Source of the DNA: JAGNLA01 sp964639885 | Lineage (GTDB): Bacteria > Caldisericota > Caldisericia > JAAYUI01 | Direction: 5' to 3' | Assembly: GCA_964639885.1 (NCBI GenBank) | Contig: CAZXEH010000007.1 | Coordinates: forward strand, 14,207 to 78,206 | DNA: 64,000 nucleotides | Shown here: positions 7,620 to 17,249 of the stretch, piece by piece | How the letters are laid out: the number at the start of each line of letters is the position of its first letter | Numbering within the stretch: the first letter of the stretch is position 1 | Made by a program: the position numbers and the translations under genes | Notes under the pieces: model-generated | Databases searched by the model: none | The model's input: the letters and a program-made list of their open reading frames with translations, nothing else | Told to the model about the DNA's origin: nothing

Positions 7620-10247
7620 ATGGCGATCAACTCAACCGGAAATAACAGCTGGCAATCGAAACTGTTCAGCCCGTCAAAATGGAGACTGCAAGCCAAGCTG
7701 CTCGTGCCAATTCTGTTGGTAGTTATTCTCAGCCTTGGTGTCACCTGGGCTATAGTTTCGGCCATCGTTACACAAGCGATTACAGATCAGGTTAAGTCTG
7801 GACTGGTCGATCTTACAACCTCCACCGCCGAATCTGTAGGCCACATCATCAAAAGCCAGAGCAATGACCTGACTGTACAATCCGAGAAAAACGTCGCCGT
7901 GAACGCCATCAGTGAGATGGCAAAATGGGACAGGACGAAAAAGGAACAGGAGTACAAAAAATCGATTAATCTCGAAATGTACAAATCCATTGCCGCCTCA
8001 AACAACTTCTACCTGACGCGTTCATGGCTTGATCAGCTTGTCAAAATCCAGGGCATGAAAGAAGTCATGGTCATGGATGTTGACGGAATGACCTTCTGTG
8101 CAACCAACCAGCTTTCAGACCCAAACAACGCCACTGACGAGTGGTTCCAGGAGGCTGTAAAAAACTACAAGGAAAACGGATCACTTTGTACTATCCGTGG
8201 CCCTGAATACGATGACTCAACCGACGACTTCGACATCTACATGACCTGCCCCATCAGAAGATCAGGTGAGACAACGGTTTATGGATGGATCTCAGTCCGT
8301 TACCCTGTAACAACACCATTTTCAACCGCCATCGAAGCAAACGCCAGAGCGCAAGCTTCAGGTTCAGACAAATCCATCTCGTGGTGTTCAAAAGATTTCA
8401 CGCTTGTGGGAATCATGGAAATGGAGCGTGTTGGAACAAACATTGGATCGAACGCCAAGACTGGTCTAAGAGAAATCAAGTTTCACGTTGACAAAGGCGA
8501 CTGGTCTGAAAAAGATGGCAAAGTGTACGTCAAGGCCACAGGCAAGGAGTATAAAACAGAGCCATCAACACTTGTCGGACAGCTTGATCGTTACAGACAG
8601 TACATCAAGAACTATGAGACAGCACTCTCAAAGCTTGACCCAAAGAGTGAAACATACGATAAAGACACTGCCAAGCTTGAAAGTGACTTAAGAAACAATT
8701 CGTTTGAATTCGGTGTTTCATCACAGGGCATTTCAAGAGCTTATTCGGTCGAGATTCTTGGCAAACACCTCGACATTGGCGACCTTGGCTTCATATTCAC
8801 CCGCCAGTCAAGAAGCCAGTTCATGCAACCTGTTTTTGCCATCAGCAACATTCTTCTCATCATCATGATCATGATGATGATCCTGACCACTCTTCTTCTC
8901 ATCATGATCGCCCGTTCGATTGTCCACCCAATCCTGATCCTCCGAGGTTCACTGGTCGAGGTTTCACTTGGCAACTATGGCATCAAGGTACCTGTCACAA
9001 CCCAGGACGAAATCGGTGACCTGGCCAACACCTTCAACCAGATGCTTTCCGACATCAGGGGTTACATTGTCACTGAGGAGGAACGTGGTCTCAAGGACCG
9101 TGAAATCGGTGACCTCATCGAAACACTCTCGAAAATGGCTGCCGGTGACCTTGCCACTCGTGCGTCGGTTCCGCCTGATGAAATCGGTGCTCTCGCCGAC
9201 TCGGTCAACTACCTGGCCGAACAGCTTACCGACAAGATTCAAACGGAAGAGGCCAAGGAACAACAGGACAGACAGATTGCAAACCTCCTTTCAACCGTAT
9301 CTGAAATGTCAACCGGTGACATGACCAGGACGGCCGACGTCACAGCCGACGTTCTCGGCGCTGTGGCCGACTCGGTCAACTACATGGGCGAGCAGATAAG
9401 AAAAATCATCGCCGACGTCGCAAAAGTTAGTTTGAACATTTCGACAACTTCAGAAGAGGTCATCAAAACCTCAGAGTTGATGTCAAAAGATGCAAAAGAC
9501 CAACAGGCAATTATCACCGACACCTCAGCTGCCGTCGACGAAATGGCCATCTCGATCAACCAGGTATCCCAATCTGCCGAATCAGCCGCACAAGCTGCCG
9601 AAACCTCAGCAAAAATCGCTGAAACAGGAGGCAAGACTGTAGAAGAGGCTGTCGACGCCATGAATAGGATCAGGGGATCGGTCGCCGAGATTTCAAAGAG
9701 GATCAAGAAACTCGGTGAATCTTCACAGGAAATCGGTGAAATAGTCAACGTTATCTCTGACATCGCAGCCCAGACAAACATGCTCGCCCTTAACGCAGCC
9801 ATCGAGGCTGCCCGCGCCGGCGAACAGGGTCGTGGATTCTCGGTCGTCGCCGATGCTGTTCGCCAGCTGGCTGAAAGATCGACCAAATCAACAAAAGACA
9901 TCACAATGCTCATCAGGGGCATCCAGTCGGAAACCTCTGAGGCCATCAAAACCATGGAAGACTCAACACAAGAGGTCGTCGAGGGATCAAAACTGGCTGA
10001 AGCTGCACGTGAGAGGCTGGAAGAGATCGTCGGCAACTCAAGACAGCTTGCAGAGCTGATCCAATCAATCTCACTCTCATCAAGACAGCAATCACGTGCA
10101 ACAGAAGAGGTCAACAAGTCGATGGGTCTCATCTCAACCATCACAAACGGCACCACCAAATCAATCGTTAACGCAACAAACGCTGTTGTGGACATGAACC
10201 AGCTCGTTGACCAGCTGAAGTCGGCAGTCCAGAGGTTCAAGATTTAA
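7620..10247 (+). CDS. PilJ-like methyl-accepting chemotaxis protein with three HAMP units
   Basis: The 875-residue receptor has TM1 at residues about 27-50, a large external sensor of roughly 350 residues resembling a double Cache domain, TM2 at about 404-432 (unusually rich in Ile and Met), then three HAMP-like repeats (about 433-600, each with a DEIGxLAxxxN- or related segment), and a long coiled-coil signalling domain. The hairpin tip is near residues 705-745 with the conserved QTNMLALNAAIEAARAGEQG. The C terminus (SAVQRFKI) has no CheR/CheB-tethering pentapeptide. A Shine-Dalgarno (AGGAGG) precedes the ATG. It should cluster with CheW and the hybrid CheA and respond to a small external ligand that cannot be identified from sequence. 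Confidence 0.92.
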   Translation: MAINSTGNNSWQSKLFSPSKWRLQAKLLVPILLVVILSLGVTWAIVSAIVTQAITDQVKSGLVDLTTSTAESVGHIIKSQSNDLTVQSEKNVAVNAISEMAKWDRTKKEQEYKKSINLEMYKSIAASNNFYLTRSWLDQLVKIQGMKEVMVMDVDGMTFCATNQLSDPNNATDEWFQEAVKNYKENGSLCTIRGPEYDDSTDDFDIYMTCPIRRSGETTVYGWISVRYPVTTPFSTAIEANARAQASGSDKSISWCSKDFTLVGIMEMERVGTNIGSNAKTGLREIKFHVDKGDWSEKDGKVYVKATGKEYKTEPSTLVGQLDRYRQYIKNYETALSKLDPKSETYDKDTAKLESDLRNNSFEFGVSSQGISRAYSVEILGKHLDIGDLGFIFTRQSRSQFMQPVFAISNILLIIMIMMMILTTLLLIMIARSIVHPILILRGSLVEVSLGNYGIKVPVTTQDEIGDLANTFNQMLSDIRGYIVTEEERGLKDREIGDLIETLSKMAAGDLATRASVPPDEIGALADSVNYLAEQLTDKIQTEEAKEQQDRQIANLLSTVSEMSTGDMTRTADVTADVLGAVADSVNYMGEQIRKIIADVAKVSLNISTTSEEVIKTSELMSKDAKDQQAIITDTSAAVDEMAISINQVSQSAESAAQAAETSAKIAETGGKTVEEAVDAMNRIRGSVAEISKRIKKLGESSQEIGEIVNVISDIAAQTNMLALNAAIEAARAGEQGRGFSVVADAVRQLAERSTKSTKDITMLIRGIQSETSEAIKTMEDSTQEVVEGSKLAEAARERLEEIVGNSRQLAELIQSISLSSRQQSRATEEVNKSMGLISTITNGTTKSIVNATNAVVDMNQLVDQLKSAVQRFKI

Positions 10248-10248
10248 G

Positions 10249-11070
10249 TTGCAGGAAATCCTGGCCATAAGGGATCTGATATCGTGTGAAGCCGGACTCC
10301 ATTTCGGTGAAGCCCGGCTTCATCTTCTTGAGAATTGCGTCAAAAGGCGCATGGTTGATGTTGGATTGAATGCAACCGTGGATTATTACAAGCTCCTGAC
10401 AGAAGGGAATCTCGCAAGGCATGAACTCTGGGAGCTTGTGGCGATTGCGGTTACCAAAGAAACCAGCTTCATGAGGATACCTGAGCATTTTGAGGCTCTA
10501 AAGGAAGAGGAATTGCCAAGACTTGCAAGACTGAGGCTTTCGAAGGGTGAAAACTACCTCCACCTCTGGAGTGCCGGCACTTCGACCGGTGAAGAAGCAT
10601 ATTCGCTTGCAATCACTGCTCTTTCCTGCGGAATCGAAGACAGCATCAAACCAATGATCATCGGAACCGATGTCAACCCAAACGCACTCACTGTTGCAAG
10701 AGATGGAATGTATAAGCAGCCTAGATTGAAAAACATAACACCGCTAACGCTTTGGAGCCATTTTGACAGAACCTCCGAAGACACCTTCAAAATTAAGGAT
10801 CAAACCAGAAAAACAGTTACTTTTTTTACACACAACCTGATCATCGATCACCAGATATTTGATCAGGACGTGATCTTTTGCAGAAACGTGACGATTTATT
10901 TTTCGCAACCAAACCGGCTCAGGGTGCTTGAAAAGCTGGTCGGCTGCCTCAAGCCAGGCGGTGTGATGATGCTTGGAGAGGCCGAGATCATGCCAAGAGA
11001 AATTCAGGGAATCAAGCCGGTTGAACACAAAAGCTCCCTTTACTACGTCAAAACTGGAGGAGCCAGATGA
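10249..11070 (+). CDS. cheR: CheR chemoreceptor methyltransferase
   Basis: The 273-residue protein has the N-terminal helical CheR domain (about 1-75, containing VTKETSFMRIPEHF) and the SAM-binding C-terminal domain with LHLWSAGTSTGEEAYSLAI (the CheR form of motif I), IGTDVNPNAL and VIFCRNVTIYF. It methylates receptor glutamates using S-adenosylmethionine and balances CheB, encoded two genes later. The start is TTG at 10249, one base after the receptor stop, with no strong Shine-Dalgarno, so re-initiation is likely. Its end overlaps the CheA start by 4 nt (ATGA). Confidence 0.92.
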   Translation: MQEILAIRDLISCEAGLHFGEARLHLLENCVKRRMVDVGLNATVDYYKLLTEGNLARHELWELVAIAVTKETSFMRIPEHFEALKEEELPRLARLRLSKGENYLHLWSAGTSTGEEAYSLAITALSCGIEDSIKPMIIGTDVNPNALTVARDGMYKQPRLKNITPLTLWSHFDRTSEDTFKIKDQTRKTVTFFTHNLIIDHQIFDQDVIFCRNVTIYFSQPNRLRVLEKLVGCLKPGGVMMLGEAEIMPREIQGIKPVEHKSSLYYVKTGGAR

Positions 11071-13757
11071 ACAGGGACAAGTACTTCATGGATTTCGTTG
11101 CCGAGGCGCTGATGATGCACCACAAGCTGGCAACGGAACTTGGAAAAATCGCTTCAGGCAACCGTTCAAGCGAAACCGTCTACGAAGCTTACAGAATGGC
11201 ACATTCGCTCAATTCGTCGTCGGCCATGGCTGGGCTGCCTGAGCTTGGGTCGATTGCCTCGTTCATAGAATCATCACTTGAATCCTTTGTCGAGGATCAG
11301 GGTTCCGAGTGGCCTGAAGGTGTTGTCGAACTTTGCGAGACTACAAACGACACCATCGGCGGTGTCCTCAACGAACTCAATTCAGGCAGGGAACCGGACA
11401 TTAAAAGCCAGCTTGACGTGATAACCGAGATTTGGACTGAGTTCAGCACAGACGAGCAGGAACCGGCCAAAACCAATGAACTGGCATCGGTTGTTGCAGA
11501 CTTCTTCCTCATCGAGGCCGAAGAGCACCTTAAAACCATGAATGACGGATTTCTCGCACTTGAAAAGAATCCGTCCGACAGGTCAACAATTGAAGAGGTT
11601 TTCAGGGCAGCTCACACCCTAAAAGGCGCAGCTTCATCGGTCGGTTTCACGGCAACCGAGATTGCAGCTCACGCCCTCGAGGACGCACTTGAACCGATCA
11701 GGGACGGAGAAATAAGTCTTAATGCAGCAAAAACAGACATCCTCCTCGGTTCCCTCGATGCCCTGAAAGAAACACTCGACCTTGAAACCAAGGGTGACAA
11801 AACCGCACCGAAGGTTGCAAGGCAGGTGGCCGATCTTGTTGGAACCATCGGCATCTCAACCGAGAAAACTCCAGCAAAAACACAGGTATTTTTCCCGGCA
11901 GACGACAGAAAGGCGACCAGAGAACCTGACGTTAGGGTAAGGCTTTCAAAGCTGGACAACCTCATGAACCTGACAGGTGAGCTTCTGGTGCAGCGTTCCG
12001 GTCTTGACGAGTCCAGATCAAGGTTCATCACCATTGCCGACCAGATAAGGCTTTCATTGCGCAGGCTGTCATCGCTTACCACCGACCTATCCCAGCACAG
12101 GCTTCTCCAGCGAACAACCGAAGCCATGAACAACAAAATCGGTTCAAGGAATGGCGCTGGCTCAAGATTTGCCTCGGAATTCGACGAGCTAGAATTTGAC
12201 CGTTATGTCGAACTGGACAGAATCATCAGGAACCAGACCGAAGTCCACGCAGACCTCGTCGAAACTCTCACAAGACTTGAAAACGAGATTGACGAACTTG
12301 GAACAGGCACCAGCAAGCTGATCCAAAACGTCACATCCATTCAGGATTCGGTCATCGGATCAAGGTTGATTTCAATCTCACAGGTGCTTGACCGATTCCC
12401 CAGGATGGTTCGTGATCTTGCCAGAAATGAAGGCAAGCAGGTCAATCTGGTGATCGAGGGCGAGACTGTCGAAATCGACGTGAAGGTTGCCGACCGGATT
12501 TATGACCCACTGCTGCACATCATCAGAAATGCCGTCCACCACGGCATCGAAACCCCGAAAACCAGGGAATCAATTGGAAAAACTCCCGAAGGTACCATAA
12601 CCCTTTCGGCATCGTACGAAGGGAATCAGGTAATCCTGAGGATCGCAAACGACGGTGCTCCGCTTGACACCGACAAGATTGCCAGAAGGGCGCTGTCACA
12701 GGGGTTTGTTATGCCTGAAGAGCTTGAGATGATGGATGAAGACGGTATCGGCAGGCTGATCTTCAAAGCTGGCCTTTCTACGGCCGACGATGCAGGACTG
12801 GTTGCCGGCAGAGGTGTCGGTCTTGATGTTGTGAAAACCGGTGTCGAAAACCTTGGCGGTTCAATAGATGTCAGCTCAAATCCGCTTGGCACCGAGTTCA
12901 CTCTCAGATTACCGATCTCACTGGTCATCTCACAAGGTCTCGTTGTCAACTGCGACAAAACCCCTTATGTAATACCGCTTGGCCAGGTTTCCGAGGTCAT
13001 GAACATTGGCAGAAACGAGATCAAAATGATCGGTGAGACCCCGATGTACAACCTCAGGGAAGAGTTTGTCCAAATCCACTTCCTTGACGATATTCTCGGT
13101 GAAGATGCCGGCATATCAAAGTCAAACACAATTCCAACAGTGCTTGTTGAGTACGGCGCATCGAGAATGTTGATCGGTGTCACCGGCGTTGTTGGAAAAC
13201 ACGACATGGTCATCAAGTCAATGCCGAAAATGCTTCAGGCTATAGACCTCTTCGCCGGCGCAACAATCTTCGGTTCAGGCCAGGTTGTTCTGGTTCTCAA
13301 CCCAATGAGCCTTTTTGAAAGAAAAATAGAAGCACTGCCAAAGAAACACGACTCAAACAGCAAACAGAAGGAACAGCAGGGCAAAAGGATTCTGGTTGTG
13401 GACGATTCCCTCTCAATGAGAAAAATTCTTTCGAAAGACCTTTCCGACAAAGGCTTTGAGGTCAGCACTGCAGCATCGGGGCTTGAAGCGCTTGACATGC
13501 TTGAAAGCAACAGGTTCGATCTCATGGTTCTCGACATAGAGATGCCGGAGATGGACGGGTTCGAGCTGCTATCGATCATGAGGGACGATCCAAGGTTTTC
13601 AAATCTCCCAAACATGATCATCACCTCAAGGTCAGGGTCAAAACACAGGACGAAGGCTTTTGAACTTGGAGCAAATGCATATCTGGTCAAACCTTATGAC
13701 CAGACGCTGTTCCTTGACACGGTCAAAAAACTGATTTCAAATGGAAACGGAGCCTGA
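11067..13757 (+). CDS. cheA: Hybrid CheA histidine kinase (HPt-HPt-dimerisation-ATPase-CheW-receiver)
   Basis: In the 896-residue protein two histidine phosphotransfer domains come first, with His46 (AHSLNSSS) and His183 (AHTLKGAAS). A linker and a long helical dimerisation region follow (about 300-440), then the ATPase domain with HIIRNAVHHGIE (N box) and GRGVGLDVV (G2 box), a CheW-like regulatory domain (about 620-760), and a receiver with phospho-acceptor Asp823. This layout is that of ChpA/FrzE-type kinases. It should autophosphorylate and pass phosphate to the two stand-alone receivers, CheB and its own receiver. The first HPt has an Asn-Ser-Ser run after the histidine where Lys-Gly-x is usual, so it may be less active. 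It overlaps cheR by 4 nt. Confidence 0.93.
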   Translation: MNRDKYFMDFVAEALMMHHKLATELGKIASGNRSSETVYEAYRMAHSLNSSSAMAGLPELGSIASFIESSLESFVEDQGSEWPEGVVELCETTNDTIGGVLNELNSGREPDIKSQLDVITEIWTEFSTDEQEPAKTNELASVVADFFLIEAEEHLKTMNDGFLALEKNPSDRSTIEEVFRAAHTLKGAASSVGFTATEIAAHALEDALEPIRDGEISLNAAKTDILLGSLDALKETLDLETKGDKTAPKVARQVADLVGTIGISTEKTPAKTQVFFPADDRKATREPDVRVRLSKLDNLMNLTGELLVQRSGLDESRSRFITIADQIRLSLRRLSSLTTDLSQHRLLQRTTEAMNNKIGSRNGAGSRFASEFDELEFDRYVELDRIIRNQTEVHADLVETLTRLENEIDELGTGTSKLIQNVTSIQDSVIGSRLISISQVLDRFPRMVRDLARNEGKQVNLVIEGETVEIDVKVADRIYDPLLHIIRNAVHHGIETPKTRESIGKTPEGTITLSASYEGNQVILRIANDGAPLDTDKIARRALSQGFVMPEELEMMDEDGIGRLIFKAGLSTADDAGLVAGRGVGLDVVKTGVENLGGSIDVSSNPLGTEFTLRLPISLVISQGLVVNCDKTPYVIPLGQVSEVMNIGRNEIKMIGETPMYNLREEFVQIHFLDDILGEDAGISKSNTIPTVLVEYGASRMLIGVTGVVGKHDMVIKSMPKMLQAIDLFAGATIFGSGQVVLVLNPMSLFERKIEALPKKHDSNSKQKEQQGKRILVVDDSLSMRKILSKDLSDKGFEVSTAASGLEALDMLESNRFDLMVLDIEMPEMDGFELLSIMRDDPRFSNLPNMIITSRSGSKHRTKAFELGANAYLVKPYDQTLFLDTVKKLISNGNGA

Positions 13758-13767
13758 AGGGGCTAAG

Positions 13768-14829
13768 ATGTTTCCAAAGATAAGGACTCTGCTTGTCAAT
13801 GACTCGTTCCACACACTCGATGTGATGGGCAAAATCCTGCAGTCAGATCCTTCAATGACGGTCATTGGAACTGCCAGAAACGGCATTGAGGCCTTAAGAC
13901 AGATAGATCACCTGTCACCTGATGTTGTGGTTCTCGATCTCACCATGCCTTATATGGACGGCCCATCCACTCTAAGGACTATTATGCAGAAAAAACCGAT
14001 TCCGGTACTCATCTGCGCACCCGATGATGCAAAACAGCAGGCGCTTGCCCTGTCGTGCCTTTCAATGGGTGCAGTTGATGCTGTCATATTCGACGAAACA
14101 ATTGATCCAATGACTCTTGATGCTCATCTGGCCACACTTCCAACCAGAATCAAAATGGTTTCGCACATCAAGCCGATCAGATCGATCAAAACTCTTGTGG
14201 GTGTGAAAATTGAAGCTCCAAGCGAATCAAGGATTGAACGAACTGGCAGAAAAGCCAGATCAGTCCTTACAATCGGCGCATCAACCGGTGGCCCTTCCGC
14301 ACTCAAATTCATCCTCTCAAGATTGCCCGAAAACCTTGTGCCTGCAATTCTTATTGCCCAGCACATGCCGGAAAACATGACAAATGAATTCGTCAAAATG
14401 CTCGCCTACTCATCAACCCTCCAGGTAACACAGGGGAGGCATGGAATGCCGGTTGAGCCGGGCATGGTTTATGTCGCACCTGGCGGAAAAAACATGGTTG
14501 TAAACGACGAAAGGATCATCGAGCTCAAAAACTCCGAAACTCTTGAATATGTTCCGTCGGTTGATGCGATGATGACCACAGCTGCGGATTCTTTCAGACA
14601 CAAGACGATAGGACTTGTTCTCACAGGCATGGGCAGTGACGGGAAAAATGGTATCGTGTCGATAAAAAACTGTGGTGGCAAGACGCTTGCCCAGGACAAA
14701 GAAACATCTGTTGTGTTCGGAATGCCGAAAGAGGCAGCATCAACAGGCACCATTGACCACGTGCTGCCGCTTGAACAGATACCCCTGAAGCTCTCAAGGA
14801 TGATGGGGATTGAAGAAAACGTTGCGTGA
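13768..14829 (+). CDS. cheB: CheB protein-glutamate methylesterase
   Basis: The protein has an N-terminal receiver with Asp57 (VVLDLTMPYMDG) and a C-terminal methylesterase domain with Ser172 in IGASTGGPSAL, the histidine of IAQHMPENMT, and the aspartate of TGMGSDGKNG: a full catalytic triad. It removes methyl groups from receptors when phosphorylated by CheA. The frame is open from an ATG at 13741 inside cheA, but the ATG at 13768 has a Shine-Dalgarno-like GAAGGGG eight bases upstream and gives the normal receiver start, so 353 residues are preferred. The receiver lysine and switch region look degenerate (VLICAPDDAKQQ), so regulation by phosphorylation may be altered. Confidence 0.92.
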   Translation: MFPKIRTLLVNDSFHTLDVMGKILQSDPSMTVIGTARNGIEALRQIDHLSPDVVVLDLTMPYMDGPSTLRTIMQKKPIPVLICAPDDAKQQALALSCLSMGAVDAVIFDETIDPMTLDAHLATLPTRIKMVSHIKPIRSIKTLVGVKIEAPSESRIERTGRKARSVLTIGASTGGPSALKFILSRLPENLVPAILIAQHMPENMTNEFVKMLAYSSTLQVTQGRHGMPVEPGMVYVAPGGKNMVVNDERIIELKNSETLEYVPSVDAMMTTAADSFRHKTIGLVLTGMGSDGKNGIVSIKNCGGKTLAQDKETSVVFGMPKEAASTGTIDHVLPLEQIPLKLSRMMGIEENVA

Positions 14830-14841
14830 GGTTTATGAAAA

Positions 14842-15252
14842 ATGAAATTGTTACAAATATCGCTTGATGGGAAAACATTCCTGATTGCGGCACCAGCAAG
14901 GGTCGTTGAACAGTACGAATTCAGGAGCGTTCCCGGTACTCTGGTGAAGGGGATGCACCTTGGCAAACCGCTTCTTGACCTAGGGCTCCTGACAAAAACA
15001 AGACCGGCATCAATTGCAAAGGGTTTTGTCTACGATGATTTCGGTTTCATGGCAGAGGAGATCACCGGAGAAATTGAGATAGAAGACGAAAAAATAAAGG
15101 TTTTTCCAAGAATGGTCTGGGAACAGAGGGGCGCTGTAGTTAAGGGCACAGCTGAAATCGAAGGTCAGAAAATACCCCTTATCAACGACAAACTCAACAG
15201 GCACTGGAAACAAGACATCGAATCCGAGCTGAAGGCAAGGAGATGGATATGA
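14842..15252 (+). CDS. Probable divergent CheW-like protein
   Basis: I do not firmly recognise this 136-residue protein. It starts with a short strand pair (LLQISLDGKTFLIAAPARVVEQYEF) in the place where CheW has its receptor-facing start, has a GKPLLDLGLL segment recalling the 'PVxDL' part of CheW, and ends with basic residues. It lies between cheB and another CheW-like gene and overlaps the latter by 4 nt (ATGA), so it belongs to the same operon. A degenerate CheW or array-adaptor role is an inference from context and size. No signal peptide or membrane segment is seen. Confidence 0.45.
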   Translation: MKLLQISLDGKTFLIAAPARVVEQYEFRSVPGTLVKGMHLGKPLLDLGLLTKTRPASIAKGFVYDDFGFMAEEITGEIEIEDEKIKVFPRMVWEQRGAVVKGTAEIEGQKIPLINDKLNRHWKQDIESELKARRWI

Positions 15253-15689
15253 AAAAACAGGCTGTGGCAAAAGCTGAACCGATCACAACTTTCCTTGAAC
15301 TTGAAGCGTGCTCGCAGGTTTGGGCGATCCCAGCCCTCGATGTCGTCAGGATCATTGAATTCAAAAAACCTGAACCGCTCCCTGAAGAAGGTCTGCTTCT
15401 TTCTGCAATTGTCGAGTATGAAAATCAGGAGGTTCCGTTTCTTTCCCTCGGCACACTGCTTGAGGGCAAGAAAGAATCCGAAGGGCCAATCATCATCTTT
15501 GACCACAAAGAAGGAAGGATTGCTCTCGGAGTCTCAAAAGTTATGACTCTCAAAAGAATTCCCGACAGTCTTCTCGCACCGGTTCCTCCAATCATTGGAG
15601 ATGAAAGATTCAAGTCGATCCTGAATTTTTGCTATGTTGACAATGATGCAATCGTTCCGGTTGCAGACATAAAAAATCTGGAAATCTAA
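15249..15689 (+). CDS. CheW-like protein, last gene of chemosensory operon
   Basis: The 146-residue protein has CheW features: FLELEACSQVWAIPALDVVRIIEF at the start, then AIVEYENQEVPFLSLGTLL in place of the usual N-x-R-G-x-x-x-P-V-x-D-L motif, and IALGVSKVMTLKRIP like the late CheW strand. The core arginine-glycine is missing, so it is divergent. An upstream in-frame ATG at 15243 touches the Shine-Dalgarno AAGGAG, so the ATG at 15249, six bases after it, is preferred; it overlaps the preceding stop. With this gene the operon holds four separate CheW or CheW-like proteins besides the CheW domain in CheA. Confidence 0.62.
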   Translation: MKKQAVAKAEPITTFLELEACSQVWAIPALDVVRIIEFKKPEPLPEEGLLLSAIVEYENQEVPFLSLGTLLEGKKESEGPIIIFDHKEGRIALGVSKVMTLKRIPDSLLAPVPPIIGDERFKSILNFCYVDNDAIVPVADIKNLEI

Positions 15690-15744
15690 AATCCTGGAAC
15701 CTCAGGCACTTGATATGATGAGTTTTGCCAATAACATTGTTTGC

Positions 15745-16869
15745 ATGAAAAAGCTCGCCGTCATTATGGCATGTCTTGCGCTATCGGTCAGTTGCGCTCC
15801 AAAGGTTGATGATCCTGGAATGAGCAACGACTGTGGCTGGCCGTCATATCGTGGCAACTATCTCAACACTGGCTCGGTTCATTCCAGCTGCTCGCCATCG
15901 GTTGATTCAATCGATCTTTCATGGAAATTTGCAGCAGGCGGTGCCGTTGACCAGACACCGGTTGCAGGCGACGGCAAAATCTATATCGGTTCGATCAACA
16001 AAAGATTCTACTGCATCAATGAGGCCGATGGTTCGGAAGCGTGGACTCATGAATGTTCTGACCCTGTGGCTACACCCGCAGTTATCGTTAAAGACAAAGT
16101 GGTCTTTGGCACTAAAGGTTCTTCACTCCACTGTCTTGATGTCAACACCGGCGCTGAGCTTTGGACTCATGATATAAATGCAATCCCATCCATCCCTACA
16201 GCTGACGATGATTCAGTCTATGTCGGTTCATCCTCAAAAGAATTCATGAGAATCAACGTCGATGATGGTTCAGAGATATGGTCTGTTGAAGCACCTGCCG
16301 GAATCAAAGGTTGTCCTGTGGTTGAATCCGGTTCGGTTGTTGTTGGTTGTTTCGATGGTTCGGTCATCAGGGTGGACAAGAAAACCGGTGCAATCACAAC
16401 CATCAAAAAAACTTCCGGCGCCATTACAACCTCGATTGTTGCAGACAGCGAAAACCTGTACTTTGCATCCTATGATGGCAGAATTCATTGCATCGACGGA
16501 AAAACGGGAGAAGAACGCTGGTCATACAACGTAGGTATAAATCAGGAATGCAGCCCGACGCTTTGGCATGGGAAGCTGTTCTTTGGTGCAAACAATGGAT
16601 ACTTCTATTGTCTTTCGGTTACAAACGGTGCCGTTGTGTGGATTTATGACACTGGTTTGATGAGAAGGATCATTGGCAGTCCTGTCGCAAGCAAAGGCAT
16701 GGTCTGGTTTGGCTCCGAGGACAACAACGTTTATTGCTTCAATGCCATAACAGGCGACAAACTCTGGTCTTACAAAACCGGTGACAGAATCTGGTCTTCA
16801 CCGATATTTTCAAACAAACAGCTGATCATCGGCTGCAACGACGGCAATCTCTATTGCTTCGGCAACTGA
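15745..16869 (+). CDS. PQQ-type beta-propeller lipoprotein
   Basis: The protein begins with a lipoprotein-type signal (MKKLAVIMACLALSVSC), with the cysteine at residue 17, then about 350 residues made of repeated blades of the type 'G.(I/V)Y.GS.....CID..TG...W.....', as in PQQ-like beta-propellers and BamB. No enzyme motif is visible, so it is more likely a binding or scaffold propeller than a dehydrogenase. The frame is open from 15715, but the ATG at 15745 gives a clean signal peptide. An extended -10 (TGATATGAT, 15711-15719) lies upstream. It points tail to tail at a minus-strand STAS-like gene. Two further PQQ propeller proteins occur in this window. Confidence 0.8.
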   Translation: MKKLAVIMACLALSVSCAPKVDDPGMSNDCGWPSYRGNYLNTGSVHSSCSPSVDSIDLSWKFAAGGAVDQTPVAGDGKIYIGSINKRFYCINEADGSEAWTHECSDPVATPAVIVKDKVVFGTKGSSLHCLDVNTGAELWTHDINAIPSIPTADDDSVYVGSSSKEFMRINVDDGSEIWSVEAPAGIKGCPVVESGSVVVGCFDGSVIRVDKKTGAITTIKKTSGAITTSIVADSENLYFASYDGRIHCIDGKTGEERWSYNVGINQECSPTLWHGKLFFGANNGYFYCLSVTNGAVVWIYDTGLMRRIIGSPVASKGMVWFGSEDNNVYCFNAITGDKLWSYKTGDRIWSSPIFSNKQLIIGCNDGNLYCFGN

Positions 16870-16875
16870 AGAAAA

Positions 16876-17241
16876 TCAGCCGATCTTTGCCAGATATTCC
16901 CTCGCCGATTCAATTGTCATGAAGAATATGTTTTCTGGCGGTTTGATGAAAAACATTGGCAAAAAGTCGGTTATCTTGCCGGCATCAACGATTGCCACAG
17001 CCTTCAGCTTCCTTTGAGCTTCCTTCATCCTGTCGTCCATCAATTTGCCAGCCATTGAAAATGCGCTCATTCCTGGCATGTCTAGATCGGTGACGTTGAT
17101 GATGAGGCTGTAGCCAGGATTTTCTTCGACTGCCGAGATCAACTTTGTGACTGCCAATTCAACGGAGTCATCCAGCTTTCCGGAAAGTGTTGCTTCAATT
17201 GTTTTCGTCTCTTTTACAACTGTAACGTCGAATGTTGTCAT
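16876..17241 (-). CDS. STAS/SpoIIAA-like protein
   Basis: The 121-residue protein looks like a small STAS-like domain: an opening strand, a helix ELAVTKLISAVEENPG, a strand LIINVTDLDMPG in the position of the 'DL(S/T)' loop of anti-sigma-factor antagonists, then AVAIVDAG and a final helix. It could be a phosphorylation-controlled switch or a SpoIIAA-like lipid-binding protein. There is no serine at the usual phosphosite and the 'LDMPGM' loop is atypical, so the role is open. The start at 17241 has the Shine-Dalgarno GAGGAG just upstream; its coding frame begins right after the stop of the large secreted protein, with which it probably forms an operon. Confidence 0.5.
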   Translation of the reverse strand: MTTFDVTVVKETKTIEATLSGKLDDSVELAVTKLISAVEENPGYSLIINVTDLDMPGMSAFSMAGKLMDDRMKEAQRKLKAVAIVDAGKITDFLPMFFIKPPENIFFMTIESAREYLAKIG

Positions 17242-17249
17242 TTGTCTCC

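Noticed and set aside
8850..8915. ATCATCATGATCATG-type short repeat
   Set aside because: It lies in the second membrane helix of the receptor and reflects Ile/Met codons, not a mobile or regulatory repeat.
9380..10240. Long minus-strand open frame of 286 codons inside the chemoreceptor gene
   Set aside because: It is antisense to the highly conserved signalling domain and encodes Ser/Ala-rich low-complexity protein; it arises from the biased codon use of the receptor.
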